A stretch of DNA of 47,430 nt from Actinomadura rubrisoli (lineage in GTDB: Bacteria; Actinomycetota; Actinomycetes; Streptosporangiales; Streptosporangiaceae): assembly GCF_004349215.1 (NCBI RefSeq), contig NZ_SMKU01000025.1, positions 1 to 47,430 on the forward strand, read 5' to 3'. How positions within the stretch are numbered: the first letter of the stretch is position 1; each line of letters opens with the position of its first letter. Positions 40,342-47,430 of this stretch are shown one piece after another. The notes under the pieces were generated by a model. That model made no database searches and was not told where the DNA came from. It worked only from the letters and a program-made list of their open reading frames with translations. The translations under genes and the position numbers were made by a program.

Positions 40342-40917
40342 ATGCTCGACCGTAGATCCCTGCCCGCGCTGGTGACCGCCGCCGCGAGCTGCCTGGCCGC
40401 CACGGGCGCGCCACAGGCCCACGCCGAACCGGCCCGTCCGGCCGTCGTCACGGCGACCCCCGCCGCGCCGTCCCGGCCGGCGAAGGGGGAGGTGATCGGG
40501 AAGATCGGCATCAAGCGGATCGGCCTGAAGGCGCGCGTCCTGCGGGGGATCTCGCGGGGACAACTCCAGAAGGGCGCCGGGCACTATCCCGGGACGGCGT
40601 TTCCAGGACGGGAGGGCAACACGGTGCTGCTCGGGCACCGCACAACCTGGCTCGCCCCGTTCCGCCGGATCAACGAGCTGCGGCGCGGCGACCCGATCGT
40701 CCTGCGCGTGGGCCGCACGTCCTACGTCTACAAGGTCAAGGCCACGCGCATCATCAGGCCAACGGACCGCCGCGCCCTGGAGGCGGTGCCGTTCAAGCGC
40801 GAGAGCACCCCGCACGGCCGGTACATCACGCTGATCACCTGCCACCCGAAGGGCTCAGACCGACAACGCCTAGTCGTAGTAGGCACCCTCCACCACACCA
40901 CAAAGCACACCCGCTGA
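40342..40917 (+). CDS. Sortase (class E-like)
   Basis: The 191-aa protein starts at ATG 40342 after GGAGG, with an N-terminal hydrophobic segment ending near PQAHAEP. The catalytic residues are His in NTVLLGHRTTWLAPF, Cys in YITLITCHPKGSD, and Arg in RQRLVVVGTL. KGAGHYPGTAFPGREGN is a class D/E feature. Sortases link proteins with LPxTG or LAxTG motifs to the wall. No such motif is seen in the chaplin or the other secreted proteins here, so its substrates are elsewhere. A strong hairpin follows. Confidence 0.9.
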   Translation: MLDRRSLPALVTAAASCLAATGAPQAHAEPARPAVVTATPAAPSRPAKGEVIGKIGIKRIGLKARVLRGISRGQLQKGAGHYPGTAFPGREGNTVLLGHRTTWLAPFRRINELRRGDPIVLRVGRTSYVYKVKATRIIRPTDRRALEAVPFKRESTPHGRYITLITCHPKGSDRQRLVVVGTLHHTTKHTR

Positions 40918-40983
40918 GCACGCGGCCGGGGGCCGGAGTCTGTTCCGAACAGGCCGCAATCATCACGCGAGCGCGTGGGCTGA

Positions 40984-41019
40984 CCGGGGGATGCGAAGCC
41001 GAAGGCGAGCATCCCCCGG
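40984..41019 (+). terminator. Hairpin terminator after the sortase gene
   Basis: Perfect 11-bp arms CCGGGGGATGC (40984-40994) and GCATCCCCCGG (41009-41019) with a 14-base loop, 66 bases after the stop codon. Confidence 0.7.
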
Positions 41020-41067
41020 GAAGATCGCGAAGCGATGCCGCGTCTCGCCAAAGCACGGTCAAGGTGC

Positions 41068-41142
41068 GAGCCGCTAGGCGAGTGCCTTGGGCCGGGATTG
41101 CTTAAACAGAGCCGCTAGGCGAGCAGCCCAGGGCCGGGATTG
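41068..41142. repeat. Imperfect 33-bp direct repeat
   Basis: GAGCCGCTAGGCGAG (41068-41082) plus GGGCCGGGATTG is repeated at 41109-41142 with a few changes between. The unit spacing is 41 bp. The second copy covers the last codons of the following minus-strand gene and the stop lies between the copies. This suggests a local tandem duplication. Confidence 0.65.
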
Positions 41143-41539
41143 AATAGGTACCGCAATCCACCATGAGTTCGATGTTGCGGGTGTGGGTCAGGGCGGCGCC
41201 GCCGTCGCGGTCGATGACGGCGGCCAGGACGCAGCCGACGGCGCCGGCCAGCAGGCCGCGGATCTCGTCGGGGCGCAGGCCGGCCGGTTCCCAGGACCGC
41301 AGCGTCGCGTCGCCGACGACGGTGACGTGCCGGACGCCGGCCAGCAGGTGCGACAGCTCGCCGCGCCGGACGAGCCCGGACGTCCCCGCGGGCCCGGCCT
41401 CGGCGATCACCCCGGCGAGCCGCCGCGCCACGCCGTGCAGCGCGAGCAGCGCGGGCCGCTCGTGCGGGACATCCCGGAAGAGCGGGGGACGGCCCCGCTC
41501 CTGCCACCGGCTGTATCCCCCGAAGAAATGGCTGACCAC
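41102..41539 (-). CDS. Hypothetical protein, 145 aa
   Basis: I do not recognise a family. ATG 41539 begins MVSHFFGGYSRWQERGRPPL. Regular hydrophobic spacing (LHGVARRLAGVIAEAG, GLLAGAVGCVLAAVID) suggests a soluble alpha/beta protein. Cysteines occur in VGCVL, DCGTYS and LGCSP. Codon use is normal for the genome. The 3' end lies within a direct repeat, so the last ~10 residues may have been altered by the duplication. It could end earlier in relatives. Confidence 0.6.
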   Translation of the reverse strand: MVSHFFGGYSRWQERGRPPLFRDVPHERPALLALHGVARRLAGVIAEAGPAGTSGLVRRGELSHLLAGVRHVTVVGDATLRSWEPAGLRPDEIRGLLAGAVGCVLAAVIDRDGGAALTHTRNIELMVDCGTYSIPALGCSPSGSV

Positions 41540-41638
41540 GGTACGACCCTAGGCCGCCGCGCATTGCCGGGGCACGGGACACTCCGTGCGTCACGTCCTT
41601 TGTTTCAGACCCTTCCCGAGTGGGAACGGCAATTCCGT

Positions 41639-42655
41639 TCAGCGGCCGCCATAAAGGGCGATCAATCCGTCATAGTCGCCCTTTCCGAGGGTGGCCGGGC
41701 CGTCGTCGCAGGCCGCGACGGACGGTGCCATGGTGAGCTTCGCGTGCTGCGAGCCCTCGATGTGCGAGAGGCCGAACACGTGCCCCGCCTCGTGCGTCGC
41801 GACCGCCGAGGCGTCGTAGCTCCCCGCCGGGCACGTGCCGCCGGACGCCTTTCCGGCCCACCACTTCTTGCCCTGCGTCTGGAGCGCCATGTCGGTCTCG
41901 ACGGTCGTGGGGCCGTTGAACCAGATGCAGGTGGCCGCGAGGACCTCGGGCTCGGCGTCCGGCAGCGGGATCCAGCCGAAGATGTTCGCGCGGTCCCGCT
42001 GCCCGCAGCCGGCCTGCCCGTCCACGTTCGGCTCGGTGCCCGTTTCGCCCGCGTACCGCGCGGTGATGGCCGGGGCGGGCGAGAACCGGTGGTCCGCTGT
42101 GCAGTCGGTGCCGGCGTTCACGACGCTGGAAACGCCCGTGGACACGCTCGTGCCGGGCTGTCCGCCCGTTCCCGGGTGGTAGCGCCACTCGACCGTGGTG
42201 CCCTTCGTCCACTTGCTCGGCTCCAGGCGGTACGCGCCGTCCCGGCAGGGATCGAGCGGTGCCCGGAACTGGCGCGGCCTGCCCTGCGGCTCCCGGGCGC
42301 CCCGCGTCGTGATGGTGATCGTCTTGGCCCGGCGGTCCACGCGGACGCGCAGTTCGGCGGAGCCGTCCGTCCGCAGCGCGTGCGCGGTCACCGAGGTGCC
42401 GTCCTTCGGCACGACCGCCGCGAGGCCGTTCGCCCCGCGCACCGTCCGGCCGCGCAGGTCGCAGTCGGCGAGCCTGATCCGCGACGGCATCGCGCGGGCG
42501 GCGAGGGCGCCGCGCGGCTTGCACCAGGACGGAGGCTTCCGGTGGACGCCGGCCTCCGCGGAAAGGGGTGCCCCGAGCGCCAGGGCCGCGACGGCCACCG
42601 CCGGTATCGCGGCCGCGCGCCGGTGCCGGCGCGTTTCGGGTGAGCAGTCCTCCAT
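41639..42655 (-). CDS. Secreted matrixin-like metalloprotease (M10 type)
   Basis: The 338-aa protein starts at ATG 42655 with a signal peptide (AAIPAVAVAALALGAPLSAE). The zinc site is AVATHEAGHVFGLSHIEGS, which fits HExxHxxGxxH, and LTMAPSV is the Met-turn that defines metzincins. The N-terminal ~180 residues lack the matrix metalloprotease cysteine switch and are of unknown fold. It is secreted and probably degrades extracellular protein. A PRC-barrel gene is divergent. Confidence 0.88.
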   Translation of the reverse strand: MEDCSPETRRHRRAAAIPAVAVAALALGAPLSAEAGVHRKPPSWCKPRGALAARAMPSRIRLADCDLRGRTVRGANGLAAVVPKDGTSVTAHALRTDGSAELRVRVDRRAKTITITTRGAREPQGRPRQFRAPLDPCRDGAYRLEPSKWTKGTTVEWRYHPGTGGQPGTSVSTGVSSVVNAGTDCTADHRFSPAPAITARYAGETGTEPNVDGQAGCGQRDRANIFGWIPLPDAEPEVLAATCIWFNGPTTVETDMALQTQGKKWWAGKASGGTCPAGSYDASAVATHEAGHVFGLSHIEGSQHAKLTMAPSVAACDDGPATLGKGDYDGLIALYGGR

Positions 42656-42851
42656 GCCAGTTCTCCGATGTGTGGGAACGTTTCCTCCGCACTCCAGTCG
42701 TCAGTCTTGCGCGTTCGGGGAAAAGGCAAACCGCCGCTTTCTAAAATGATCTCTATTTCGCCTCCGCTGGCCATTCATAAATGGGCAGCAATGGGTATAT
42801 GTGGCGTGCGTGGGTGGGCTGCGCGCGACGCCCGTAAGTATCGAGTAAATT

Positions 42852-42891
42852 GTTTACCATAGTCCGGTAAATGGGTTTACTGTGGTCCGGT
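42852..42891 (+). promoter_or_regulatory. Tandem direct repeats upstream of the PRC-barrel gene
   Basis: GTTTACCATAGTCCGGT (42852-42868) and GTTTACTGTGGTCCGGT (42875-42891) differ at three positions and are 23 bp apart, about two helical turns. They lie in an AT-rich stretch of the divergent region 42656-43005, which otherwise holds no gene. They could be paired regulator sites. GGGTAT at ~42791 is a possible stress-sigma -10 but a matching -35 was not seen. Confidence 0.5.
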
Positions 42892-43005
42892 CCGGAAAAG
42901 CAGTGGGTAATCAGGCAACTCGGGATCAACACCACGAAGGGCGCGCCGGGGCCGCCTCCCCCACCCCGCCACCCCGAAGCGGACACGAGAGCAGAGGTGT
43001 TCAAC

Positions 43006-43926
43006 GTGCAGACGCAGACACAGGTGCGGGAACTGATGGGCATGAGCGTGACCGACACCCACGGCACCAAGGTCGGCACGATCAAGCAGGTCTACCTCAA
43101 CGACGACTCCGGCGCCCCGGAGTGGGTGACCGTCCACACCGGGTGGTTCGGGATGCGTGAGAGCTTCGTCCCGCTGTCCGGCGCGCGCAAGAACAACCAG
43201 GACATGCTCCAGGTCCCCTACGACAAGGAGACCATCAAGGGCGCCCCGAACGTGGACGCGGACGAGCACCTGTCGCACGCCCAGATCGTCGACCTCTACC
43301 GGCACTACGGCGTGCGTCCCCCGAGCGGCCGCCCCTCGGCCGGCGGGCAGGACGGCTCGCGCGAGGCCGCCGGCGACCGGGGCGCGGCGGGCACGCGGGG
43401 CCAGGCCGCGACCGGCAAGGGCGGCACGACCGGCACCGCGGGCACGGCGGGGGCGGCCGGTATGGCCGTGCACTCCGACCGGCAGGGCAAGCGCGGCCAG
43501 GACCTGCCTCCCCAGTCGGCCCGCGAGGGCGCCGAGGCCCCGATGACCGAGATCACCCGGTCCGAGGAGCAGTTGCGCATCGGCACGGAACGGCACGAGT
43601 CCGGCCGCGTTCACGTCCGCAAATGGGTCGAGACGGAGATGGTCGAGCGCACGATCCCCGTCTCGCACGAGGAGGTCAAGATCGACCGCGAGCCCATCGT
43701 CGGCGGACGGCCGTCCCAGAACGTGACGCTCTCCGAGGACGACCGCGTGATCGTCCTGTACGAGGAGCGCCCGGTCCTGTCCAAGGAGACCGTGCCCGTC
43801 GAGCGGGTCCTGGTGCGCACCGAGCAGGTCCGGGACGAGCAGACCGTCCGCGGCGAGATCCGCAAGGAGCGCATCGAGGTCACGCGCGACGACGGGACGG
43901 GAGGCGACCGCCGCCCCAAGTCCTGA
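43006..43926 (+). CDS. PRC-barrel/DUF2382 stress-type protein
   Basis: The 306-aa protein starts at GTG 43006 after GAGGTG; the frame opens at 42871 but the extension lacks family features. The PRC-barrel domain is TQVRELMGMSVTDTHGTKVG to VPLSGARKNN (residues ~1-95). A Gly/Ala/Thr-rich linker follows. DUF2382 (YsnF-like) begins at SEEQLRIGTERHESGRVHVR and holds WVETEMVERTIPVSHEEVKI repeats. Such proteins are common stress-induced proteins in actinobacteria; their biochemistry is unknown. A hairpin follows the stop. Confidence 0.9.
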   Translation: MQTQTQVRELMGMSVTDTHGTKVGTIKQVYLNDDSGAPEWVTVHTGWFGMRESFVPLSGARKNNQDMLQVPYDKETIKGAPNVDADEHLSHAQIVDLYRHYGVRPPSGRPSAGGQDGSREAAGDRGAAGTRGQAATGKGGTTGTAGTAGAAGMAVHSDRQGKRGQDLPPQSAREGAEAPMTEITRSEEQLRIGTERHESGRVHVRKWVETEMVERTIPVSHEEVKIDREPIVGGRPSQNVTLSEDDRVIVLYEERPVLSKETVPVERVLVRTEQVRDEQTVRGEIRKERIEVTRDDGTGGDRRPKS

Positions 43927-43935
43927 CCCCGCGCC

Positions 43936-43963
43936 CCGGCGCCGGACGACCGCGCGGCGCCGG
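43936..43963 (+). terminator. Hairpin after the PRC-barrel gene
   Basis: Perfect 9-bp arms CCGGCGCCG (43936-43944) and CGGCGCCGG (43955-43963) with a 10-base loop, ten bases after the stop. Confidence 0.6.
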
Positions 43964-44222
43964 ACGATCCCGAAATGAACCGCGCGCCCGGCCGACCGCT
44001 CACCCACCGTCGGCCGGGTCGCGCCCTGCCCCGGCCCGCGTTCTGTGAAAGGCCGCCCCATGGCGGGCCGCGTTCCTTGACAGGTCTGCGGGGGCGGGGG
44101 AGGTTCCTGGTGACGCCGAGCCGGCGTGGGGGTCATGGCCGTCCGGGCGTGCCGTGACCCCGGCCGGTGCGCGGCCCAGCCGGGGCCGCACGGTGTCGAG
44201 GCGCTCCCCGAGGAGGGACGAG

Positions 44223-46190
44223 TTGCGACACCCCCACAGACCCCCCATCGCCGCCCGGACCAGGCGAATCATGACCGCCGTCGCGGTCGCCGCGGCCCTG
44301 CCGCCGGTGATCGCGGCGCAGCCCGCGCAGCCCGCGCACGCCGCGCAGCCCGCGCACGCCGCGCAGCCCGCGCACGCCGCGCCCGGCGCGCACGCCGCGC
44401 CGTACCTGAACCCCGGGCTGCCGGTCGCGAAGCGAGTCGCCGACCTGCTCGGCCGCATGACCCCGCAAGAGAAGATCGGCCAGATGACGCAGGCCGAGCG
44501 CGGCGCCGTCGACGCCGACCCGGGCCAGATCACCTCCCTCAACCTGGGCTCGCTGCTGTCCGGCGGCGGTTCCACGCCCGCCCGCAACACCCCGTCCGGC
44601 TGGGCGGACATGGTGGACGGCTACCAGGCGCGTGCCCTGGCCACCCGACTGAAGATCCCGTTGCTGTACGGGGTCGACTCGGTGCACGGCCACAACAACC
44701 TCGTCGGCGCGACCGTCTTCCCGCACAACCTGGCGATGGGCGCGACCCGCGACCCGGGCCTGGTCAAGAGGGAAGAGCAGATCACTGCGGAGGAGACGAA
44801 GGCGACGGGCCCGCAGTGGGTCTTCGCCCCCTGCGTCTGCGTCACCCGCGACGCCCGGTGGGGCCGCACGTACGAGAGCTTCGGCGAGGACCCCGGCCTC
44901 GTCATCAAGATGGAGACCGGAATCGAGGGCTTCCAGGGACGCGGCAAGGACCTCTCCGGCCCGCGCCACGTCCTCGCCACCGCCAAACACTTCGCCGGTG
45001 ACGGCGACACCGCGTTCGGTTCGTCCACCAGCGGCACCTACACCATCGACCAGGGCGTGACGATCACCGACCGCGGGACGTTCGGGAGGATCGACCTCGC
45101 CCCGTACGTGACGGCCGTGCGCAAGTACGGCGTCGGCAGCATCATGCCGTCGTTCTCCAGCGTCGACTGGAAGGAGGACGGTGTCGGCAACCCCCTGAAG
45201 ATGAGCGCCCACAGGGAGTTGCTGACCGACGTCCTCAAGAAGAAGATCGGCTTCGACGGCTTCCTCATCAGCGACTGGGAGGCGATCCACCAGATCCCCG
45301 GCGACTACGCCACCCAGGTCCGCACGTCCGTGAACGCGGGCATGGACATGTTCATGGAGCCCTACAGCGCCCCGCAGTTCGAGCGGACGCTGCTCGCCGA
45401 GGTGCAGGCGGGCCGCGTGCCGATGTCCCGCGTCGATGACGCGGTCGGCCGGATCCTCAAGGCGAAGTTCGAGCTCGGCCTGTTCGAGCACCCCTACACC
45501 GACCGTTCCAACGCCAGGACGATCGGCTCCGCGTCCCACCGCGCGGTGGCCCGCGAGGCCGTCGCCAAGTCGCAGGTCCTGCTGAAGAACTCCGGGCACG
45601 CGCTGCCGCTCAGCAAGTCGCAGCGTATCTACGTCGCGGGCGCCAACGCCGACGACATCGGCAACCAGGCGGGCGGCTGGACGGTCACCTGGCAGGGCTC
45701 GTCCGGCGCCACGATCCCCGGCACGACGATCCTGAAGGGCATCCGGCAGAACGCGCCGCACGTCACCTACAGCGCCGACGCCTCGGCGCCGACCGAGGGC
45801 AGCGACGTCGGCGTCGTCGTGGTCGGCGAGAAACCGTACGCCGAGGGCGTGGGCGACGTGGGCAACGGCCACACCCTCGACCTGTCCGCCGCCGACCGGG
45901 CCGCCATCGGCAAGGTCTGCGGCGCGATCAAGACCTGCGTCGTCCTGGACGTCGCGGGCCGCCCGCAGATCGTCACCGACCTGCTCCCGAAGATGGACGC
46001 GCTCGTCATGTCCTGGCTGCCCGGCAGTGAGGGCGCCGGCGTCTCCGACGTCCTGTTCGGCAAGCGCCCCTTCACCGGAAAGCTCCCGGTGACCTGGCCG
46101 CGCAGCGAAGCCCAGGAACCCATCAACATCGGCGACCGAAACTACGACCCCCTGTTCCCCTATGGCCACGGCCTCAAGACGCGACGCTGA
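44223..46190 (+). CDS. Secreted glycoside hydrolase family 3 beta-glucosidase-like enzyme
   Basis: The probable TTG start at 44223 follows GAGGAGGGA at a good distance; the frame is open to 44154. The 655-aa protein has a signal peptide (IMTAVAVAAALPPVIA), then three AQPAHA repeats (18-bp DNA units). The GH3 N-domain includes KIPLLYGVDSVHGHNN and the nucleophile Asp in GFLISDWEAIHQIP. The C-domain follows with LLKNSGHALPL. The FPxGxG-like end is LFPYGHGL. It hydrolyses beta-glucosides outside the cell. A strong terminator lies after it. Confidence 0.92.
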   Translation: MRHPHRPPIAARTRRIMTAVAVAAALPPVIAAQPAQPAHAAQPAHAAQPAHAAPGAHAAPYLNPGLPVAKRVADLLGRMTPQEKIGQMTQAERGAVDADPGQITSLNLGSLLSGGGSTPARNTPSGWADMVDGYQARALATRLKIPLLYGVDSVHGHNNLVGATVFPHNLAMGATRDPGLVKREEQITAEETKATGPQWVFAPCVCVTRDARWGRTYESFGEDPGLVIKMETGIEGFQGRGKDLSGPRHVLATAKHFAGDGDTAFGSSTSGTYTIDQGVTITDRGTFGRIDLAPYVTAVRKYGVGSIMPSFSSVDWKEDGVGNPLKMSAHRELLTDVLKKKIGFDGFLISDWEAIHQIPGDYATQVRTSVNAGMDMFMEPYSAPQFERTLLAEVQAGRVPMSRVDDAVGRILKAKFELGLFEHPYTDRSNARTIGSASHRAVAREAVAKSQVLLKNSGHALPLSKSQRIYVAGANADDIGNQAGGWTVTWQGSSGATIPGTTILKGIRQNAPHVTYSADASAPTEGSDVGVVVVGEKPYAEGVGDVGNGHTLDLSAADRAAIGKVCGAIKTCVVLDVAGRPQIVTDLLPKMDALVMSWLPGSEGAGVSDVLFGKRPFTGKLPVTWPRSEAQEPINIGDRNYDPLFPYGHGLKTRR

Positions 46191-46195
46191 TTCCG

Positions 46196-46242
46196 GGCCG
46201 GGGCCGTCCTGGAGCCCACACGGGCCCGGGACGGCCCCGGCC
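46196..46242. terminator. Bidirectional terminator between convergent genes
   Basis: Perfect 14-bp arms GGCCGGGGCCGTCC (46196-46209) and GGACGGCCCCGGCC (46229-46242) with a 19-base loop sit between the GH3 and DUF72 stop codons. Confidence 0.8.
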
Positions 46243-46247
46243 GCCGC

Positions 46248-47129
46248 TTACGCGCGCCGCTCTTCGAACAGTTCCGCGAGCCGTTCGGCGTTGCGCTGCG
46301 AGTGGTCGGCGCAGCAGTTGTTGAAGATGACATAGGTCGTCTCGATGCGCGCGGCGAGTTCCTCGATCCGCTCCGCCCAGGCGCGCATCTCGTCCTCGCC
46401 GTACAGGTAGGCGAACCGCTCGTAGATGTCGCGGCTGTTCCACCTGTCGCTGTGACCATGGAACCGGACGACGGCGGCATCGCTGGTCGCGGCCAGGACG
46501 GGCGGGATCGAGGACGGATGGCCCTGCGGCATGTCCACGCCCACGTAAGGAAGGTCGTGGTCGCTCAGAAAGCCGAGCGTCTCCTCCCGGTGCTCGTCGT
46601 CCATCCACGTCGCGTTGCGGAACTCCACGCAGATCCGCAACGGCGCGCACCGCTCCTTGACGGAAAGGATGTACTCGCGGTTCCGCCGTCCGGCCGGGAA
46701 CCACACAGGAAACTGGAACAGCAAGAGCCCCAGCTTGCCCGCCTCGTGCAACGGGCCCAACGCGCCGAGAAACCGCCCCCACACCTGCGCGGCGACCTCG
46801 TCCGGCACGTCCTTGAGATAGACGTTCCGCTTGTCCGGCACCTCGTCGCGCAGATCCTTGGGAAACTTCGCGCGCTGCGTGGGATGCCCGGTGAGCAGCG
46901 AGAACGCCTTGACATTGAAGGTGAAGCCCGCAGGCGTCCGCTCGCTCCAAAGGGCGGCCGTCCGCTCGGCGGGCAGCGCGTAGTAGGTCGCGTCCACCTC
47001 GACGAGCGGAAACCGCGTCGCGTAATACCGAAGCCGCTCCTCGGCGGTCTTCGCCCCCGGCGGATACCACCCCGACGCGAGCAGCGTCTTGTCCGTCCAA
47101 GAGGCGGTGCCGACCAGAATCCTCCCCAC
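46248..47129 (-). CDS. DUF72 family protein
   Basis: This 293-aa protein is full length for DUF72 (YecE-like), a TIM-barrel family of unknown activity. Diagnostic parts are ILVGTASWTDKTLLASGWYP at the N-terminus, VEVDATYYALPAE, FTFNVKAFSLLTGHPT, and CVEFRNATWMDDE. The C-terminus has ETTYVIFNNCCADHSQRNAE, the NNHxxG-like metal or substrate site of the family, here with two Cys. It is cytoplasmic. It converges on the GH3 gene. Confidence 0.9.
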   Translation of the reverse strand: MGRILVGTASWTDKTLLASGWYPPGAKTAEERLRYYATRFPLVEVDATYYALPAERTAALWSERTPAGFTFNVKAFSLLTGHPTQRAKFPKDLRDEVPDKRNVYLKDVPDEVAAQVWGRFLGALGPLHEAGKLGLLLFQFPVWFPAGRRNREYILSVKERCAPLRICVEFRNATWMDDEHREETLGFLSDHDLPYVGVDMPQGHPSSIPPVLAATSDAAVVRFHGHSDRWNSRDIYERFAYLYGEDEMRAWAERIEELAARIETTYVIFNNCCADHSQRNAERLAELFEERRA

Positions 47130-47333
47130 ACCAGCACCCTAACGACCCCCAGAAACCCACGCCAGGCCGCGACGTCGCAGGTCAAGAGAAAAAGCGCGAC
47201 ATGCCGGCAAAGCGCGACGCATCCGGCCGGCGGATGGGGTGTCGAGCGCGGCACACTAGAGGACTTTAAGCGTCGGGGTTACATAGGTGAGTGTGCCGGT
47301 CTGGGATGGGCGGGTATTGGTTACCTCGGTGGC

Positions 47334-47430
47334 ATGAGATATCCCGATGGGGGCGGGTTGACCGGCCAGGAGCGTGCGCGGCGTGAGCAGGTGCGGCTGG
47401 CCGCAGCGGAGATGTTCGCGGCCGGGGCCG
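47334..47430 (+). CDS. IS630-family-like transposase, N-terminus only (window edge)
   Basis: ATG 47334 begins MRYPDGGGLTGQERARREQV and continues to the window edge. This is the helix-turn-helix start of IS630-family transposases (MRYP-GGGLT-x-RE-x-R). About 32 residues are visible, so intactness cannot be judged. The element may begin near 47258, where GAGGACTTTAAGC follows a TA dinucleotide, as expected for TA-targeting elements. Confidence 0.7.
   Translation, partial: MRYPDGGGLTGQERARREQVRLAAAEMFAAGA

Overview
The window is high-GC actinomycete DNA: strong G/C bias at third codon positions, many GTG starts, start/stop overlaps of the GTGA and ATGA type, a chaplin-type secreted protein, and a class E-like sortase. 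The gene set suits a filamentous actinobacterium such as Actinomadura or a related genus. That placement is an inference; no rRNA or other marker gene is present.

Region 1 (1-1654) holds the end of a possible exonuclease-like protein, a P-loop nucleotide/nucleoside kinase-like protein and a NUDIX hydrolase, closely packed on the + strand. Region 2 (1755-9414) is a decaying CRISPR-Cas locus with a gene order like type I-B. It keeps the C-terminal end of cas3, then cas4, cas1 and cas2, and a three-repeat array. Effector genes are absent, and cas4 and cas1 each carry an apparent one-base insertion in a G run. One spacer of the array is split by a 5326-bp cassette (1812-7137). The cassette has near-identical ~430-bp inverted arms and is bordered by a perfect 9-bp direct repeat (1803-1811 and 7138-7146). 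Its cargo is a TPR-like protein, a 114-aa small protein, a protein with two tandem RmlC-like cupin domains, and an MFS exporter. This cassette is the most unusual object in the window.

Region 3 (9443-23733) is a mosaic of accessory single genes: a methyltransferase, a DUF4232-type lipoprotein, a serine hydrolase, an amidohydrolase divergent from a histidine decarboxylase-like enzyme, a trypsin-like protease, a response-regulator remnant, a MerR regulator divergent from an SDR with a clear MerR-type promoter, a second SDR, an APH-type phosphotransferase, an esterase with an ECF sigma factor, and an L,D-transpeptidase.

Region 4 (24257-37859) is an exopolysaccharide locus. It encodes a polyprenyl-phosphate sugar-1-phosphate transferase, a Wzy/O-antigen-ligase-like polymerase, a MurJ/Wzx-like flippase, a polysaccharide deacetylase, two GT4 glycosyltransferases, a Wzz-like chain-length protein, a BioF2/FemAB-like acyltransferase, a GH26-like hydrolase on the opposite strand, an ATP-grasp enzyme and a flavin monooxygenase-like protein. 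Most + strand genes overlap by 4-8 bases, so they are probably translationally coupled. Region 5 (38597-40917) carries a secreted protein, a chaplin and a sortase, suggesting surface-layer functions next to the polysaccharide locus.

Region 6 (41102-47129) has a small unknown protein, a matrixin-like metalloprotease, a PRC-barrel/DUF2382 stress-type protein, a GH3 glycosidase and a DUF72 protein. The window ends inside the start of an IS630-like transposase gene (47334 onward).
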